Source of the DNA: Bifidobacterium dentium JCM 1195 = DSM 20436
Lineage (GTDB): Bacteria; Actinomycetota; Actinomycetes; Actinomycetales; Bifidobacteriaceae
Length of the DNA: 64,000 nucleotides
Reading direction: 5' to 3'
Assembly (NCBI RefSeq): GCF_001042595.1
Contig: NZ_AP012326.1
Span: 1,426,001 to 1,490,000, forward strand
Positions 55,358 to 64,000 of this stretch are shown in pieces. Under the pieces are notes generated by a model that had not been told where the DNA came from, made no database searches, and saw nothing but the letters and a program-made list of their open reading frames with translations. The translations under genes and the position numbers were made by a program. How positions within the stretch are numbered: position 1 is the stretch's first letter; the number at the start of each line of letters is the position of its first letter.

Positions 55358-56080
55358 TCATGCGGCATCATTCGGATTGGAATCTGTCTGAACCTTTATG
55401 GATTTTCTGTTCGTCAGTTTCCTTGCGGATACTCCTTGCTTTTCGCGAAGGTTCTTGACAGCTGGCTCCCGCGAGCGGTCCCGTTTCGCCGTGGACCTTC
55501 GGATTGCCGCGACGACGCCCGGGACCACTAGAAACGCCGCCCGGATGCCGATGGACTTCGCGTAATCGGATATCCAGGTTCCCGCGACCACGGTCTTCTT
55601 GGCTGTGCTCTTCTCTCGTTCGGCAACGTATTTCGTTCGAGTTTCCCTTACCAGCAGTCTGTAGTCGTTGATTCCGTAGGGCGTGTAGGTAGCCAAGGTC
55701 ACGTAGTCCTTGTCACGTTCGATGGACAGCGATGAAACGTCTTCGGGAAGCACGGTGCGAACGTCGTCCACCTTGTAGGCGAGCGTCTTGTTCGACACGC
55801 GAATATAGAACTCGTCGGACGTCAATTCGACGGTCTTCACCACAGCACCGGTCTGCTTGTTCTTGATACCGACAGTGAGCCTGGGGGCGCTTGCCCTCGC
55901 ACCCCGCGTCTCCCTGCCATTTCTTGTTGATCGTTATGGAAACGGTCTGGCCAGTATCGGAAGATGAGTTCCATCCACGGCTTGAGCGACCGAAGACGCC
56001 AGTAGTATGGATGCGCACAAGGCAATCACCGGCACGATCCCCAGCAGATGCCGCATGCGCCCTCCGAATTTTGCTTTCAT
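55358..56080 (-). pseudogene. Scar of a sortase-dependent pilus operon: pilin head fused to sortase C tail
   Basis: GAGGAG precedes an ATG at 56078-56080. A signal peptide follows (MKAKFGGRMRHLLGIVPVIA, ending near SVAQAVDG). After a one-base shift a CnaB-like strand appears (TGQTVSITINKKWQGDAG), and after another shift LTVGIKNKQTGAVVKTVELT. It then passes directly into the C-terminal half of a class C sortase (FYIRVSNKTLAYKVDDVRTV; then YVTLATYTPYGINDYRLLVR) and a membrane helix. The sortase motif is normally TLxTCTPYG; here the catalytic Cys is Tyr. The DNA thus records a deletion from the pilin gene into the sortase gene. Confidence 0.7.
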
Positions 56081-56423
56081 TTCTCTCCTCGCCACGGTAT
56101 GCGTGTCTAGGCTTCTTTCATAATCCAGAACCTCCACAAGATCGCGCAAATCCTTTTCGAGAACTCGGACTAACATGATGAAACCGTTGAAGTTTCAACG
56201 ATCTTTGACTTATCCCCTTTGTTACCGGAGGTAAAAGTGAGATTTGTTGGAAACCTACCCCACCTTCACCTCCACCCTTGCAACCGTCTTCCGACACGCC
56301 GATATGATGTGGACTGCAGCACAGCGGAGGAAGAACAAAGCGTTTGGAGACACTTCGGACGCTCCGCCATAGCAGTCATTCGAAACATGATGTCAACCGG
56401 AGCCAACGGCAACCCGGGCGCAC
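56081..56423. other. 343-base stretch without a supported gene
   Basis: Between the pilin/sortase scar and the next terminator I see no reading frame with a start signal or family resemblance. A G/A-rich CGGAGGTAAAAGTGAG at about 56226 resembles a ribosome site without a following gene. Confidence 0.5.
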
Positions 56424-56485
56424 AAAAAGCCGGTCCTTCCCTGCTGATTTGCGATTGCCTCGAATCAGTCGGAAAGGACCGGCTT
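56424..56485 (-). terminator. Terminator of the minus-strand unit ending at 56.5 kb
   Basis: AAGCCGGTCCTTTCC and GGGAAGGACCGGCTT form a 15-bp stem with one mismatch around a 32-base loop, followed on the minus strand by TTT. It follows the decayed transporter remnants. Confidence 0.75.
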
Positions 56486-56507
56486 GATGACGGATCGCCC
56501 GCGCCGG

Positions 56508-56669
56508 CTACTGACCCACGTTAGAGAAGGCCCAATGCCGGTAGCCGGTGAAGTACGCCGTGGAAAGCGCTACCCCAGCATGAGCACGCAACTCGTGGCG
56601 ATCCATACTGGCCATGTTTTGCGCGATACGATCCACCGTGATGGTTTCCAACCGTTTCTCCATCGTCAT
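56508..56669 (-). pseudogene. Decayed ykoC/EcfT-type permease copy
   Basis: A 53-codon frame starts MTMEKRLETITVDR and ends ALSTAYFTGYRHWAFSNVGQ. The end resembles the last residues of the intact EcfT at 58441-59265 (ALLLAYRTGYWHWSFRN), while the roughly 220 residues with the membrane helices are gone. It overlaps the ATPase remnant by 4 bases, as in the intact pair. Confidence 0.6.
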
Positions 56670-56785
56670 TCTCCCCCTCTTACGTTGATGCTTCGTGCGT
56701 CGAGCGCCTTCACCAACGCCTCGTCGTGAGTGACCATGATCACCGCGGAACCCTCGTCGCGCGCCATGACGATCAGTTTCACCAT
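56666..56785 (-). pseudogene. Decayed ykoD/EcfA-type ATPase copy (last 39 codons)
   Basis: MVKLIVMARDEGSAVIMVTH followed by DEALVKALDARSINVRGGE corresponds closely to the C-terminal end of the intact two-domain ATPase at 59262-60755 (MVRLIAGARDAGSAVIMVTH…). Walker A, signature and Walker B are absent. It shows that a second copy of the ykoD-ykoC junction once existed here. Confidence 0.75.
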
Positions 56786-56856
56786 CTGGATTCGTACCGA
56801 TCAGTTCCGGATTCGGGAGGCACCGACACACGCCAAGCATAACGAGCAGTGCGCCG

Positions 56857-57462
56857 TCACAAATCCTCAAGGTCGTCCGGAATCGGACTGTCGTCAAGAT
56901 TGATGGTGAAGAGACGGTATTTGCCGGCATACAGACCGGCCTCGTACTCGGTGGTGAAGCCCATTTTGCGGAACAATTCGACTGTTCGTTCGTCGCGATA
57001 GTCGGAATACGCCGTCACCAACGGACTACGCTTGTTCCGCAAGGCGTTACTCTTGATACATATCAGCGCATCACGCAATGCGAAAAACCCCATTCGGATT
57101 CCCCTGCAGTCCACCGAGCGGGCGAGTGCCGAGATATGGTAGTGTCCCCTGTCATTGAACCACGTACCGCCATCCACGAGACGAATCCAACAAACGGACG
57201 TCACCTCATCCGTTTTCCAATCCACCATGCGCATGGAAAGCCGCACTCGGTCCTTCTCGCCGCTCACCGTATAAGGAAGCGCCGAGATCATGCATTCGAC
57301 CTCGTACTCCCATGGTTGAAGGAACCGATCGCCGACCTTGATGGCCGTCGCCATTGCCCCTGACCCTCTTTCCACCGGAATGGCGCATCGCATGGGGGCG
57401 ATGTCATCCCAATGATCTAGGCTCAGGTCAACCCATCGTAATTCGCGTGCGACGTTCAGCAT
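56857..57462 (-). CDS. GNAT-like acetyltransferase, function unknown
   Basis: This soluble protein of about 201 residues starts at the ATG at 57460-57462 (a TTG directly before it is possible). The C-terminal part carries SVDCRGIRMGFFALRDALIC with an R-x-x-G-x-like acetyl-CoA site near 118 and VELFRKMGFTTEYE near 165, the usual last strand of GNAT enzymes. The N-terminal 60 residues are not recognised. GGAAC upstream is a weak ribosome site. It overlaps a 50-codon frame upstream. Confidence 0.6.
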   Translation of the reverse strand: MLNVARELRWVDLSLDHWDDIAPMRCAIPVERGSGAMATAIKVGDRFLQPWEYEVECMISALPYTVSGEKDRVRLSMRMVDWKTDEVTSVCWIRLVDGGTWFNDRGHYHISALARSVDCRGIRMGFFALRDALICIKSNALRNKRSPLVTAYSDYRDERTVELFRKMGFTTEYEAGLYAGKYRLFTINLDDSPIPDDLEDL

Positions 57463-57580
57463 CAAGACGTTCCATATAGCAGCGGAGAGCCATGCATGAC
57501 ATACGCTCGTCTCGTTCCACCCAGCGACGGTACTCCTTCCGTATTATTCTCAGCTCCTCCTCAGTGGGTCTTCCCCGCAT
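57428..57580 (-). CDS. Possible 50-residue basic protein
   Basis: The frame MRGRPTEEELRIIRKEYRRW… runs 50 codons to a TGA at 57428-57430. AAAGGA lies 9 bases before the ATG at 57578-57580. The product is highly charged and helical with two Cys (SCMALRCYMERL). Its last 35 bases overlap the start of the GNAT-like gene in another phase, so it could be a coupled leader gene. No family is recognised. Confidence 0.45.
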   Translation of the reverse strand: MRGRPTEEELRIIRKEYRRWVERDERMSCMALRCYMERLDAERRTRITMG

Positions 57581-57744
57581 GTCGGATTATCCTTTCTTAC
57601 GGTTTCGTATACCTACAGCCTAGGCCATTCGTCATACAAAACAGGATTCTGCGCAAAACATTTTACAGCCATATCCCAATATTAGAAGTAATTCTTCCCG
57701 TAAGAATCGGTTTAAATCGTGCTTTCTGCATTTCTCCGTGATTA

Positions 57745-57782
57745 GCAAAACAGCCGCCCCACCTAATGGCGGGACGGCTGCA
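57745..57782 (-). terminator. Terminator after the LOG-family gene
   Basis: On the minus strand CAGCCGTCCC and GGGGCGGCTG pair around a 10-base centre, followed by TTTT. It lies about 40 bases after the LOG gene stop. Confidence 0.75.
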
Positions 57783-57822
57783 TGTCATGCGCCGCGGCAT
57801 TCCTCATGCCATCGGCATCGAC

Positions 57823-58362
57823 TTATGGACGCTCCTCGATGATGCGCCGGATTTCCTTGAGATCATCGGCGAAATAGATGCCGCGCTGACGTTCGGGAGT
57901 GGAGAATCCTGCAGTGATCATGCGATCGAGCAACGACCTCATATCGTCATAGAAACCATTGAGATTGTAGAAGATGCAAGGTTGGGTCAGTTGGTTGAGG
58001 CAGATCTTCGAAACGACCTCGCTAACCTCCTCAAGCGTACCGGTGCCGCCGGGAAAGGCGATGAACACGTCGCCAAGTTCGATCATCTTGGTGCGACGTT
58101 CCGTGATATTCGATACGACATGCAATTCGGTGAGACCGTTATGTTCAACGCCTCGGTCCACGAACATCTGCGCCTCGATGCCGGTCACTTCGCCACCGGT
58201 CGCCATGACCGTATCGGCGAGCACACCCATCAGCCCCTCATCGGAACCGCCGTAAACCAGCCTGTTGCCGCTTTCGGATATCCACGTCGCCAGTTCCACG
58301 ACGGCTTCCTTGAACGCAGGGTCATTGCCTTCGTGTGCCCCCAGGTACACCGTAATGTTCAT
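57823..58362 (-). CDS. LOG family protein (cytokinin riboside phosphoribohydrolase-like)
   Basis: This 179-residue Rossmann-like protein has LVYGGSDEGLMGVLADTVM near 39 and the family motif AFPGGTGTLEEVSEVV near 101 (PGGxGTxxE with catalytic Arg earlier in ERRTKM). Family members hydrolyse nucleoside monophosphates at the N-glycosidic bond. A broken paralogue lies at 48890-49145. It sits after ykoC on the same strand and may be part of that transcript. Confidence 0.9.
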   Translation of the reverse strand: MNITVYLGAHEGNDPAFKEAVVELATWISESGNRLVYGGSDEGLMGVLADTVMATGGEVTGIEAQMFVDRGVEHNGLTELHVVSNITERRTKMIELGDVFIAFPGGTGTLEEVSEVVSKICLNQLTQPCIFYNLNGFYDDMRSLLDRMITAGFSTPERQRGIYFADDLKEIRRIIEERP

Positions 58363-58440
58363 GCATGTCTCGCTTTCCGTCCGCCGACCAGTCTACAAGA
58401 AGGGGTGTCTTCCATGCGGGCCGACCAAACCGTTTCGGCA

Positions 58441-59265
58441 TCAATTACGGAAGGACCAATGCCAGTATCCGGTACGGTATGCGAGCAGCAACGCCGCGGC
58501 CGGTATTGCCATGCAGATCAGATAGAACAGCCAGTCGACCCCATGCAAGCGCGACGTACGCGCCTGACTGCGCGGAACGTCGCCGCCGAATCCACGTGCC
58601 TCCATGGCGGTGGCAAGCTTGGTTCCGCGACGAATCGACACGACCAGCAGGCTAAAGGCCTGCAGGAACACGCGTCTGATGGCGCTTCCGTCGCCCAGAC
58701 CTCGCGAACGGCGGGACAGGCCCAACGCACGCCAGTCATCCTGCAACAATGTAACCATGCGCATGCCGGCCAGACCGCCGTACACGAATCTCGACGGCAA
58801 ATGCAGAATCTGCACCAGACCATCCGCCAGATCGGTCGGATCGAGCCCAAGCGCGAAAATCACGCCGGGCACCGCGATGGCGGCGACACGCAGGAACGTC
58901 GCAGCACCCGCATACAACGAGCCTTCCGACACCGCCATAAGACCGAATGTGAACAGCGTCGCCCCGGAAGCGGTGCCATACAAGGTCACGGAAACGAAAC
59001 TTCCTACCGCGGCAATCCATACCATCCAGGTTTTCCGCAGTACCGTCAATGGATTCACGCCACCGATCCACAGCAGCATGAGGTCGATCAGCAGTGCCGC
59101 AGAGGCGGAGACGACGTCCAATGATAGGAACATCGGCACGCATAGCAGAATAGCTCCGATGAAACGACTGACCGGATTCAGTTTCGCAATGAACCATGAC
59201 GGCGACGTCGCCCGCGGCTCATCATGACGTTCCTCATGGGCCACAACGCCAATGGTTTCCATCAT
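58441..59265 (-). CDS. ykoC: ECF transporter transmembrane subunit (EcfT), thiamine/HMP type
   Basis: The protein has 274 residues with about five hydrophobic segments (FIGAILLCVPMFLSLDVVSA near 37; VWIAAVGSFVSVTLYGTASG near 87). The EcfT coupling region with Ala-Arg-Gly-type motifs is visible as SRRSRGLGDGSAIR near 185 and MEARGFGGDVPRSQ near 222. It links the ATPase to the YkoE substrate subunit. The ATG overlaps the ykoD stop by 4 bases. A TPP riboswitch heads the operon. Confidence 0.92.
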   Translation of the reverse strand: MMETIGVVAHEERHDEPRATSPSWFIAKLNPVSRFIGAILLCVPMFLSLDVVSASAALLIDLMLLWIGGVNPLTVLRKTWMVWIAAVGSFVSVTLYGTASGATLFTFGLMAVSEGSLYAGAATFLRVAAIAVPGVIFALGLDPTDLADGLVQILHLPSRFVYGGLAGMRMVTLLQDDWRALGLSRRSRGLGDGSAIRRVFLQAFSLLVVSIRRGTKLATAMEARGFGGDVPRSQARTSRLHGVDWLFYLICMAIPAAALLLAYRTGYWHWSFRN

Positions 59266-60755
59266 CGTCCCTCCTCACTTACCACGATGCGGCGCGCATC
59301 CAACGCTTTGACCAAGGGCTCGTCATGCGTGACCATGATGACCGCGGAACCCGCGTCACGCGCACCGGCGATAAGACGTACCATTTCCATCCATGTGGTG
59401 AAATCCTGTCCGAACGTCGGTTCGTCCATGATGATCACCTTCGGCGCCGCCGCCAGCATGGACGCCACCGAAAGCCGCCTCTTCTCACCCCCCGACAACG
59501 TGAACGGATTGGCCGGTGCGAACCGTTTGAGATTCATGCGTTCCAGCATCTCGTCGGCGATGGCATAGGCCTCCTCATCAGATTTGCCCATGGATTTCGG
59601 CCCGATCGCCACTTCATCCCGTACGCTGGATGCCACGAACTGATGCTCCGGCTCCTGGAACACCATGCCAATACGCCCAAGCAGATCGCGGCTTTTCCAT
59701 GTGAACGGATCATTCTCACGATGCGCGGGCATCATGGAATCAGCCACGCGCACATGGCCGGCAATCGGCTTGAGCAGACCGGCCAAGGTCAGGGCCAAGG
59801 TGGACTTGCCCACGCCGTTCCTGCCGGTAAGCGCGGTGACCTCCCCCGCATGGAAACGCACATCGATGTGCTTTCCCAAAGGAAAGCTGCGACCGAAACT
59901 CAAATCATCGGTATACAGCACCACATCGCGATCATGTCCGGTTTGAGTCGGGGCATAGCTTGCGATGTCACGTCCCGGCACCCACGCCCCGCCTTCGGCG
60001 AGGACATCGCCCATGGCGTTGAACACCTCTTCAGGCGAGCCATCCGCAATGACGCCGCCTTCATACGAATCATCGTTCGGTCTGCCCAGTACGATCACAC
60101 GGTCCACAAGGTCAAGCCACACATCGATATGGTGCTCCACCACCACCATCGTCTCATGGCCGCGCTCAAGCACTTGCCTGACCGCGTCATGCACCTCCTG
60201 CACGCCTTCCGGATCCAGGTTCGCAGTTGGTTCGTCGAGCAACAGCAGTCCGGGATGCATGGCAAGCACGCCCGCCAATGCCAACCGCTGACGCTGGCCG
60301 CCGGACAGCCGACGTGTGGAATGATCCGTACGCATGTAGTCTAGGCCCACGATATCAAGGGCCGCACGCACCCGCTTCCAGATGGCGTCTCGTCCGAGGC
60401 CGAGATTCTCGCAGCCGAAAGCGGTATTGTCACCTGCACGTTCAAGAATCGTCTGGGCGTCCGGATCCTGCATCACCAGGCCGCTCCTGCCGCGTGCCGT
60501 ACGTGAATCGATGCCGTCGATCAGCAGGCTGCCTTCCTGTTCGCCCTCATCATCGCCGCCGAGCACGCCGGCCAATCCAGCCATCAACGTACTTTTGCCA
60601 GCACCGGATGCGCCAAGCAGCAGTACGCGCTCCCCCGGCTTGATTTCAAAATCGACATGTCGCAACGCGAAATCCTTACGCGAAGCATGTCTCCATCCCC
60701 AGTCAACCGCCTTCACACCGGCTGCGACCACGGTTCCGACTTCATCCGTCGTCAT
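59262..60755 (-). CDS. ykoD: ECF transporter double ATPase subunit, thiamine/HMP type
   Basis: The protein has 497 residues and two fused ABC ATPase domains. First domain: Walker A LLLGASGAGKSTLMAG near 46, signature RRLSGGQRQRLALA near 150, Walker B LLLLDEPTANLDPEG near 173. Second domain: Walker A LTGRNGVGKSTLALTL near 310, signature FTLSGGEKRRLSVA near 425, Walker B VIIMDEPTFGQDF near 450. Length equals B. subtilis YkoD. A 39-bp hairpin lies between it and ykoE. Its 3' end exists a second time as a relic at 56666-56785. Confidence 0.95.
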   Translation of the reverse strand: MTTDEVGTVVAAGVKAVDWGWRHASRKDFALRHVDFEIKPGERVLLLGASGAGKSTLMAGLAGVLGGDDEGEQEGSLLIDGIDSRTARGRSGLVMQDPDAQTILERAGDNTAFGCENLGLGRDAIWKRVRAALDIVGLDYMRTDHSTRRLSGGQRQRLALAGVLAMHPGLLLLDEPTANLDPEGVQEVHDAVRQVLERGHETMVVVEHHIDVWLDLVDRVIVLGRPNDDSYEGGVIADGSPEEVFNAMGDVLAEGGAWVPGRDIASYAPTQTGHDRDVVLYTDDLSFGRSFPLGKHIDVRFHAGEVTALTGRNGVGKSTLALTLAGLLKPIAGHVRVADSMMPAHRENDPFTWKSRDLLGRIGMVFQEPEHQFVASSVRDEVAIGPKSMGKSDEEAYAIADEMLERMNLKRFAPANPFTLSGGEKRRLSVASMLAAAPKVIIMDEPTFGQDFTTWMEMVRLIAGARDAGSAVIMVTHDEPLVKALDARRIVVSEEGR

Positions 60756-60796
60756 CTATAGGTTCTCCAATCCGCGGTATCCCCGACCATATGAAG

Positions 60797-60835
60797 AGGG
60801 TTTGCGGCGTACGCGGCATGTACGTCGCAAACCCT
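60797..60835 (-). repeat. Strong hairpin between ykoE and ykoD
   Basis: AGGGTTTGCG…CGTAC and its complement span 39 bases with one mismatch. It is not followed by a T-run on the minus strand. It may act as a partial terminator or stabiliser that sets the ratio of substrate subunit to ATPase. Confidence 0.55.
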
Positions 60836-60859
60836 CGCCCGCCTTGAGCGCGACGGCGC

Positions 60860-61471
60860 TCAGACCAGTTCCTGCATACGTCCGGATTCGAAGCGGTCAA
60901 GCACGCCGGTCTTCGCCAAAGCGAACTGCACCACCCACATGAAGGCACCTCCCATCACCGCGCCGGAAATCACGCAGCAGATGGTGAACGTGCTACCCTG
61001 CAACACGGTCCAGCCGGAATGGGTGAGCCAATCATAGCCGCCGTTGAACAGGCCTGTCAGCGCGCCGGCCAGGGTGACGGAGGCAATGTTCCACTTCTTG
61101 TAGGCGAACACGGCGAAGCCGATTTCCGCACCGAGACCTTGGAACATGCCTATGATCAGGGAGCCTCCGATGCCGAACGGATTACCCATGAGCGCCTCGA
61201 TGAGCGCTGCCACGGTCTCCGCGAAGAACGCGGCGCCAGGCTTGCGCACGATGATGGCCGCCAGAGGACCTGCGAACAGCCACATGAAGTTGAACAGACC
61301 GCCCAAGCCAGGTGTCAGACTGTCGAAAGCGCCGATCGGAACAGCGTAGATGATATCCCAAGCCCAGAAGATCACGCCGGACGCGACGGCGATGATGGCC
61401 GCCACGACGATATCGACCACGCGCCACTTGTTGGAGTGCTTCTTTACTGCGGAAGACTGAATGCCAGTCAT
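60860..61471 (-). CDS. ykoE: ECF transporter substrate-binding subunit YkoE (thiamine precursor)
   Basis: This membrane protein has 203 residues and six hydrophobic segments. It resembles YkoE: VVAAIIAVASGVIFWAWDII near 22, LFNFMWLFAGPLAAIIVRKP near 58 and GAEIGFAVFAYKKWN near 113. YkoE binds hydroxymethylpyrimidine or thiamine. The TPP riboswitch directly upstream confirms the substrate class. It is the first gene of the ykoE-ykoD-ykoC unit. Confidence 0.93.
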   Translation of the reverse strand: MTGIQSSAVKKHSNKWRVVDIVVAAIIAVASGVIFWAWDIIYAVPIGAFDSLTPGLGGLFNFMWLFAGPLAAIIVRKPGAAFFAETVAALIEALMGNPFGIGGSLIIGMFQGLGAEIGFAVFAYKKWNIASVTLAGALTGLFNGGYDWLTHSGWTVLQGSTFTICCVISGAVMGGAFMWVVQFALAKTGVLDRFESGRMQELV

Positions 61472-61511
61472 GAATTGTGCCTTTCTATTCCATCAAGGCA
61501 CGGGAAAAGAG

Positions 61512-61597
61512 AGACGTCCGTGCGCCGGCATTACCCGGTATACGTTCATACGGTCGAAGCGCGTTCGCTTCCTCTCAGCCTTAACGGCCCCCGTGTC
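61512..61597 (-). promoter_or_regulatory. TPP riboswitch (THI box) upstream of ykoE
   Basis: On the minus strand the conserved core is readable: ACACGGGGGCC, then GGCTGAGAGG (CUGAGA element at 61572-61578), then CGACCGTATGAACGTATACC and GGGTAATGCCGGCGCACGGA (61512-61545). The order and spacing match the thiamine pyrophosphate aptamer. It lies 41 bases upstream of the ykoE ATG, so it probably blocks translation or transcription when TPP is abundant. Confidence 0.92.
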
Positions 61598-61639
61598 TGT
61601 GACAGATACTACACAAGGCACACGATTTTCGCCACCGCC

Positions 61640-62764
61640 TTACCGTAGCGGGACACGCATCAGCGATTCCGCGAGTTGCCTGAAGGTCGCGCCGAGACCG
61701 TCGGTACGCAATGCGCCTTCTTCGGTCAGCACCGCAGGACGTCCCGCCTCGCCGGTCTCGCGCAGTTCAGGTTCCAGCGGCAACTGTGCGAGCAATGGCA
61801 CCTCGTATCCCAGATTCTGGGATAGCTGGAGGGAGACACGTTCGCCTCCACCTTCTCCGAAGATCTTCAGCCGTTCGCCCTTATGCTCGAAATAGCTCAT
61901 GTTTTCGACCACGCCCCGCACCTTCATCGGCACCTGCAGCGCCACCAGACCGGAGCGAACCGCAATGTCGGAGGCGGATGGCTGCGGAGTGGTGACTACC
62001 ACGAGTTCGGCGTTCGGCAGGGCTTGCGCCACGGAAATCGCCATGTCTCCGGTGCCTGGCGCCAAGTCGAGCAGCAGCACGTCGGGCTCCCCCCACCACA
62101 CGTCCGACAGGAATTGTTCCAGTGAACGCTGCAAGCGTGGGCCACGCCAGAGAATCGCACGGTCGGCTCCGGCGAACATGCCGATGGAGATCATCTTCAC
62201 GCCCCAGGCGGTCACCGGCATAAGCATGCCGTTGAGGTTGGTGGGTTGCGTGTGCACGCCGAACAATCGCGGCAGCGAGAAGCCGTAGATGTCGGCGTCG
62301 ATGGCCGCGGTGTCGTAGCCCAATGCGGCAAAGGTCGCGGCAAGGTTGGCGGTGACCGACGATTTGCCGACGCCTCCTTTGCCCGATGCGATAGCGAAGA
62401 TACGGGTCTTGATGCCTGGCTTGTTGAACGGGTTCTGTTTGCGTTCCGCCTTGAGACCAGCCACCAGTTGGGTGAGCTTGTCATGGCTCATGGAACCGAC
62501 CTCGATATGAGGCTGCAACGTGGCATCCGGATATGAGGCCACTGCACCATTGATCTGATTCGTGATGGTCTGCGAAAGCGGACAACCTTCCACGGTGAGT
62601 TCGACGGCGACGGTCACGTCGTATGTGTTGTCCTCCCCTGTGACCGGCGTCGCGTCGATGGAAGCGATCATGCCCAAGTCGGTTACGGAACGACCCAATT
62701 CCGGGTCGATCACCTTGCTGAGACGTTCGTAGATTTGCGCTTCGATCATGCGCTCGTCTGTCAT
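61640..62764 (-). CDS. apbC: ApbC/Mrp family iron-sulfur carrier ATPase
   Basis: The protein has 374 residues. An N-terminal MIP18/DUF59 domain (about 8-100: LSKVIDPELGRSVTDLGMIA) is fused to a deviant Walker A P-loop ATPase (IFAIASGKGGVGKSSVTANL near 122; LLLDLAPGTGDMAISVAQAL near 232). The usual CxxC near the C-terminal part is not evident: around VRGVVENMSYFEHKGERLKI the Cys pair is absent. It assembles or carries Fe-S clusters. AAGGAGG precedes the ATG. Confidence 0.93.
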   Translation of the reverse strand: MTDERMIEAQIYERLSKVIDPELGRSVTDLGMIASIDATPVTGEDNTYDVTVAVELTVEGCPLSQTITNQINGAVASYPDATLQPHIEVGSMSHDKLTQLVAGLKAERKQNPFNKPGIKTRIFAIASGKGGVGKSSVTANLAATFAALGYDTAAIDADIYGFSLPRLFGVHTQPTNLNGMLMPVTAWGVKMISIGMFAGADRAILWRGPRLQRSLEQFLSDVWWGEPDVLLLDLAPGTGDMAISVAQALPNAELVVVTTPQPSASDIAVRSGLVALQVPMKVRGVVENMSYFEHKGERLKIFGEGGGERVSLQLSQNLGYEVPLLAQLPLEPELRETGEAGRPAVLTEEGALRTDGLGATFRQLAESLMRVPLR

Positions 62765-62849
62765 GGTTCCTCCTTGTTGCCGCGTACCAGCCTAGCGGTC
62801 ATGCATGCGGCATGCCAGAGCCTCGTAGGTTTTGCTCACGAGAACTGCA

Positions 62850-64000
<1,151 letters not shown>

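Noticed and set aside
55358-56080. Functional class C sortase
   Set aside because: Only the second half is present, the catalytic Cys is Tyr, and frameshifts separate it from the start signal.
57766-59124. 452-codon plus-strand frame opposite the LOG and ykoC genes
   Set aside because: Antisense shadow over two well-supported genes, low-quality His/Gln/Arg-rich product.

Overview
The window reads as a chromosomal piece of a bifidobacterium (Actinobacteria). This rests on dense, GC-rich coding on both strands, strong AAGGAGG-type ribosome sites, the single arginine cluster argC-J-B-D-F-R-G-H, the actinobacterial chain tyrS / TPR protein / HAD phosphatase / tlyA / nadK / recN, DUF3043 and DUF4191 membrane proteins, and a LigA with a long internal insert. 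I cannot assign the species from sequence alone.

Layout. 0-4.3 kb: 3' end of a sugar ABC operon (binding protein tail, two permeases) followed by a glycogen-debranching-type glucosidase. 4.6-6.5 kb: a flavin/PNPOx-fold protein coupled to a small membrane protein, and a stand-alone YtrA-type GntR regulator with palindromic operators. 6.6-17.4 kb: HAD hydrolase, recN, nadK, a Ktr/Trk potassium uptake pair on the opposite strand, tlyA, HAD-IIA phosphatase, a TPR protein with a 250-residue Arg/Asp/Gly-rich repeat region, tyrS. 17.6-20.7 kb: two CmpB-type membrane proteins and an HD protein. 20.7-29.8 kb: the complete arginine pathway with its repressor and two ArgR boxes. 29.8-44.1 kb: housekeeping genes (pheST, an rRNA methyltransferase, a FtsX-like ABC exporter, M20 dipeptidase, lpd, glnA).

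Two accessory patches follow. 44.2-50.5 kb lies between the glnA terminator and an esterase / sugar porter / AraC unit. It holds a frameshifted excisionase, a strikingly AT-rich three-gene unit (MFS transporter, interrupted protein with condensation-domain-like segments, ATP-grasp ligase), an integrase remnant, a truncated Fic gene, a broken LOG paralogue and an orphan HicB. This AT-rich unit is my best candidate for an undescribed small-molecule or peptide system. 54.3-56.8 kb is a graveyard: the tail of a type I restriction subunit, a pilin/sortase fusion scar whose sortase cysteine is a tyrosine, and decayed copies of ykoD/ykoC ends.

56.9-64 kb returns to chromosomal genes: a GNAT-like protein, a LOG-family enzyme, a TPP-riboswitch-controlled YkoEDC thiamine/HMP transporter, an ApbC/Mrp ATPase, and the 3' part of ligA running off the window edge. 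No tRNA, rRNA or CRISPR array was seen.
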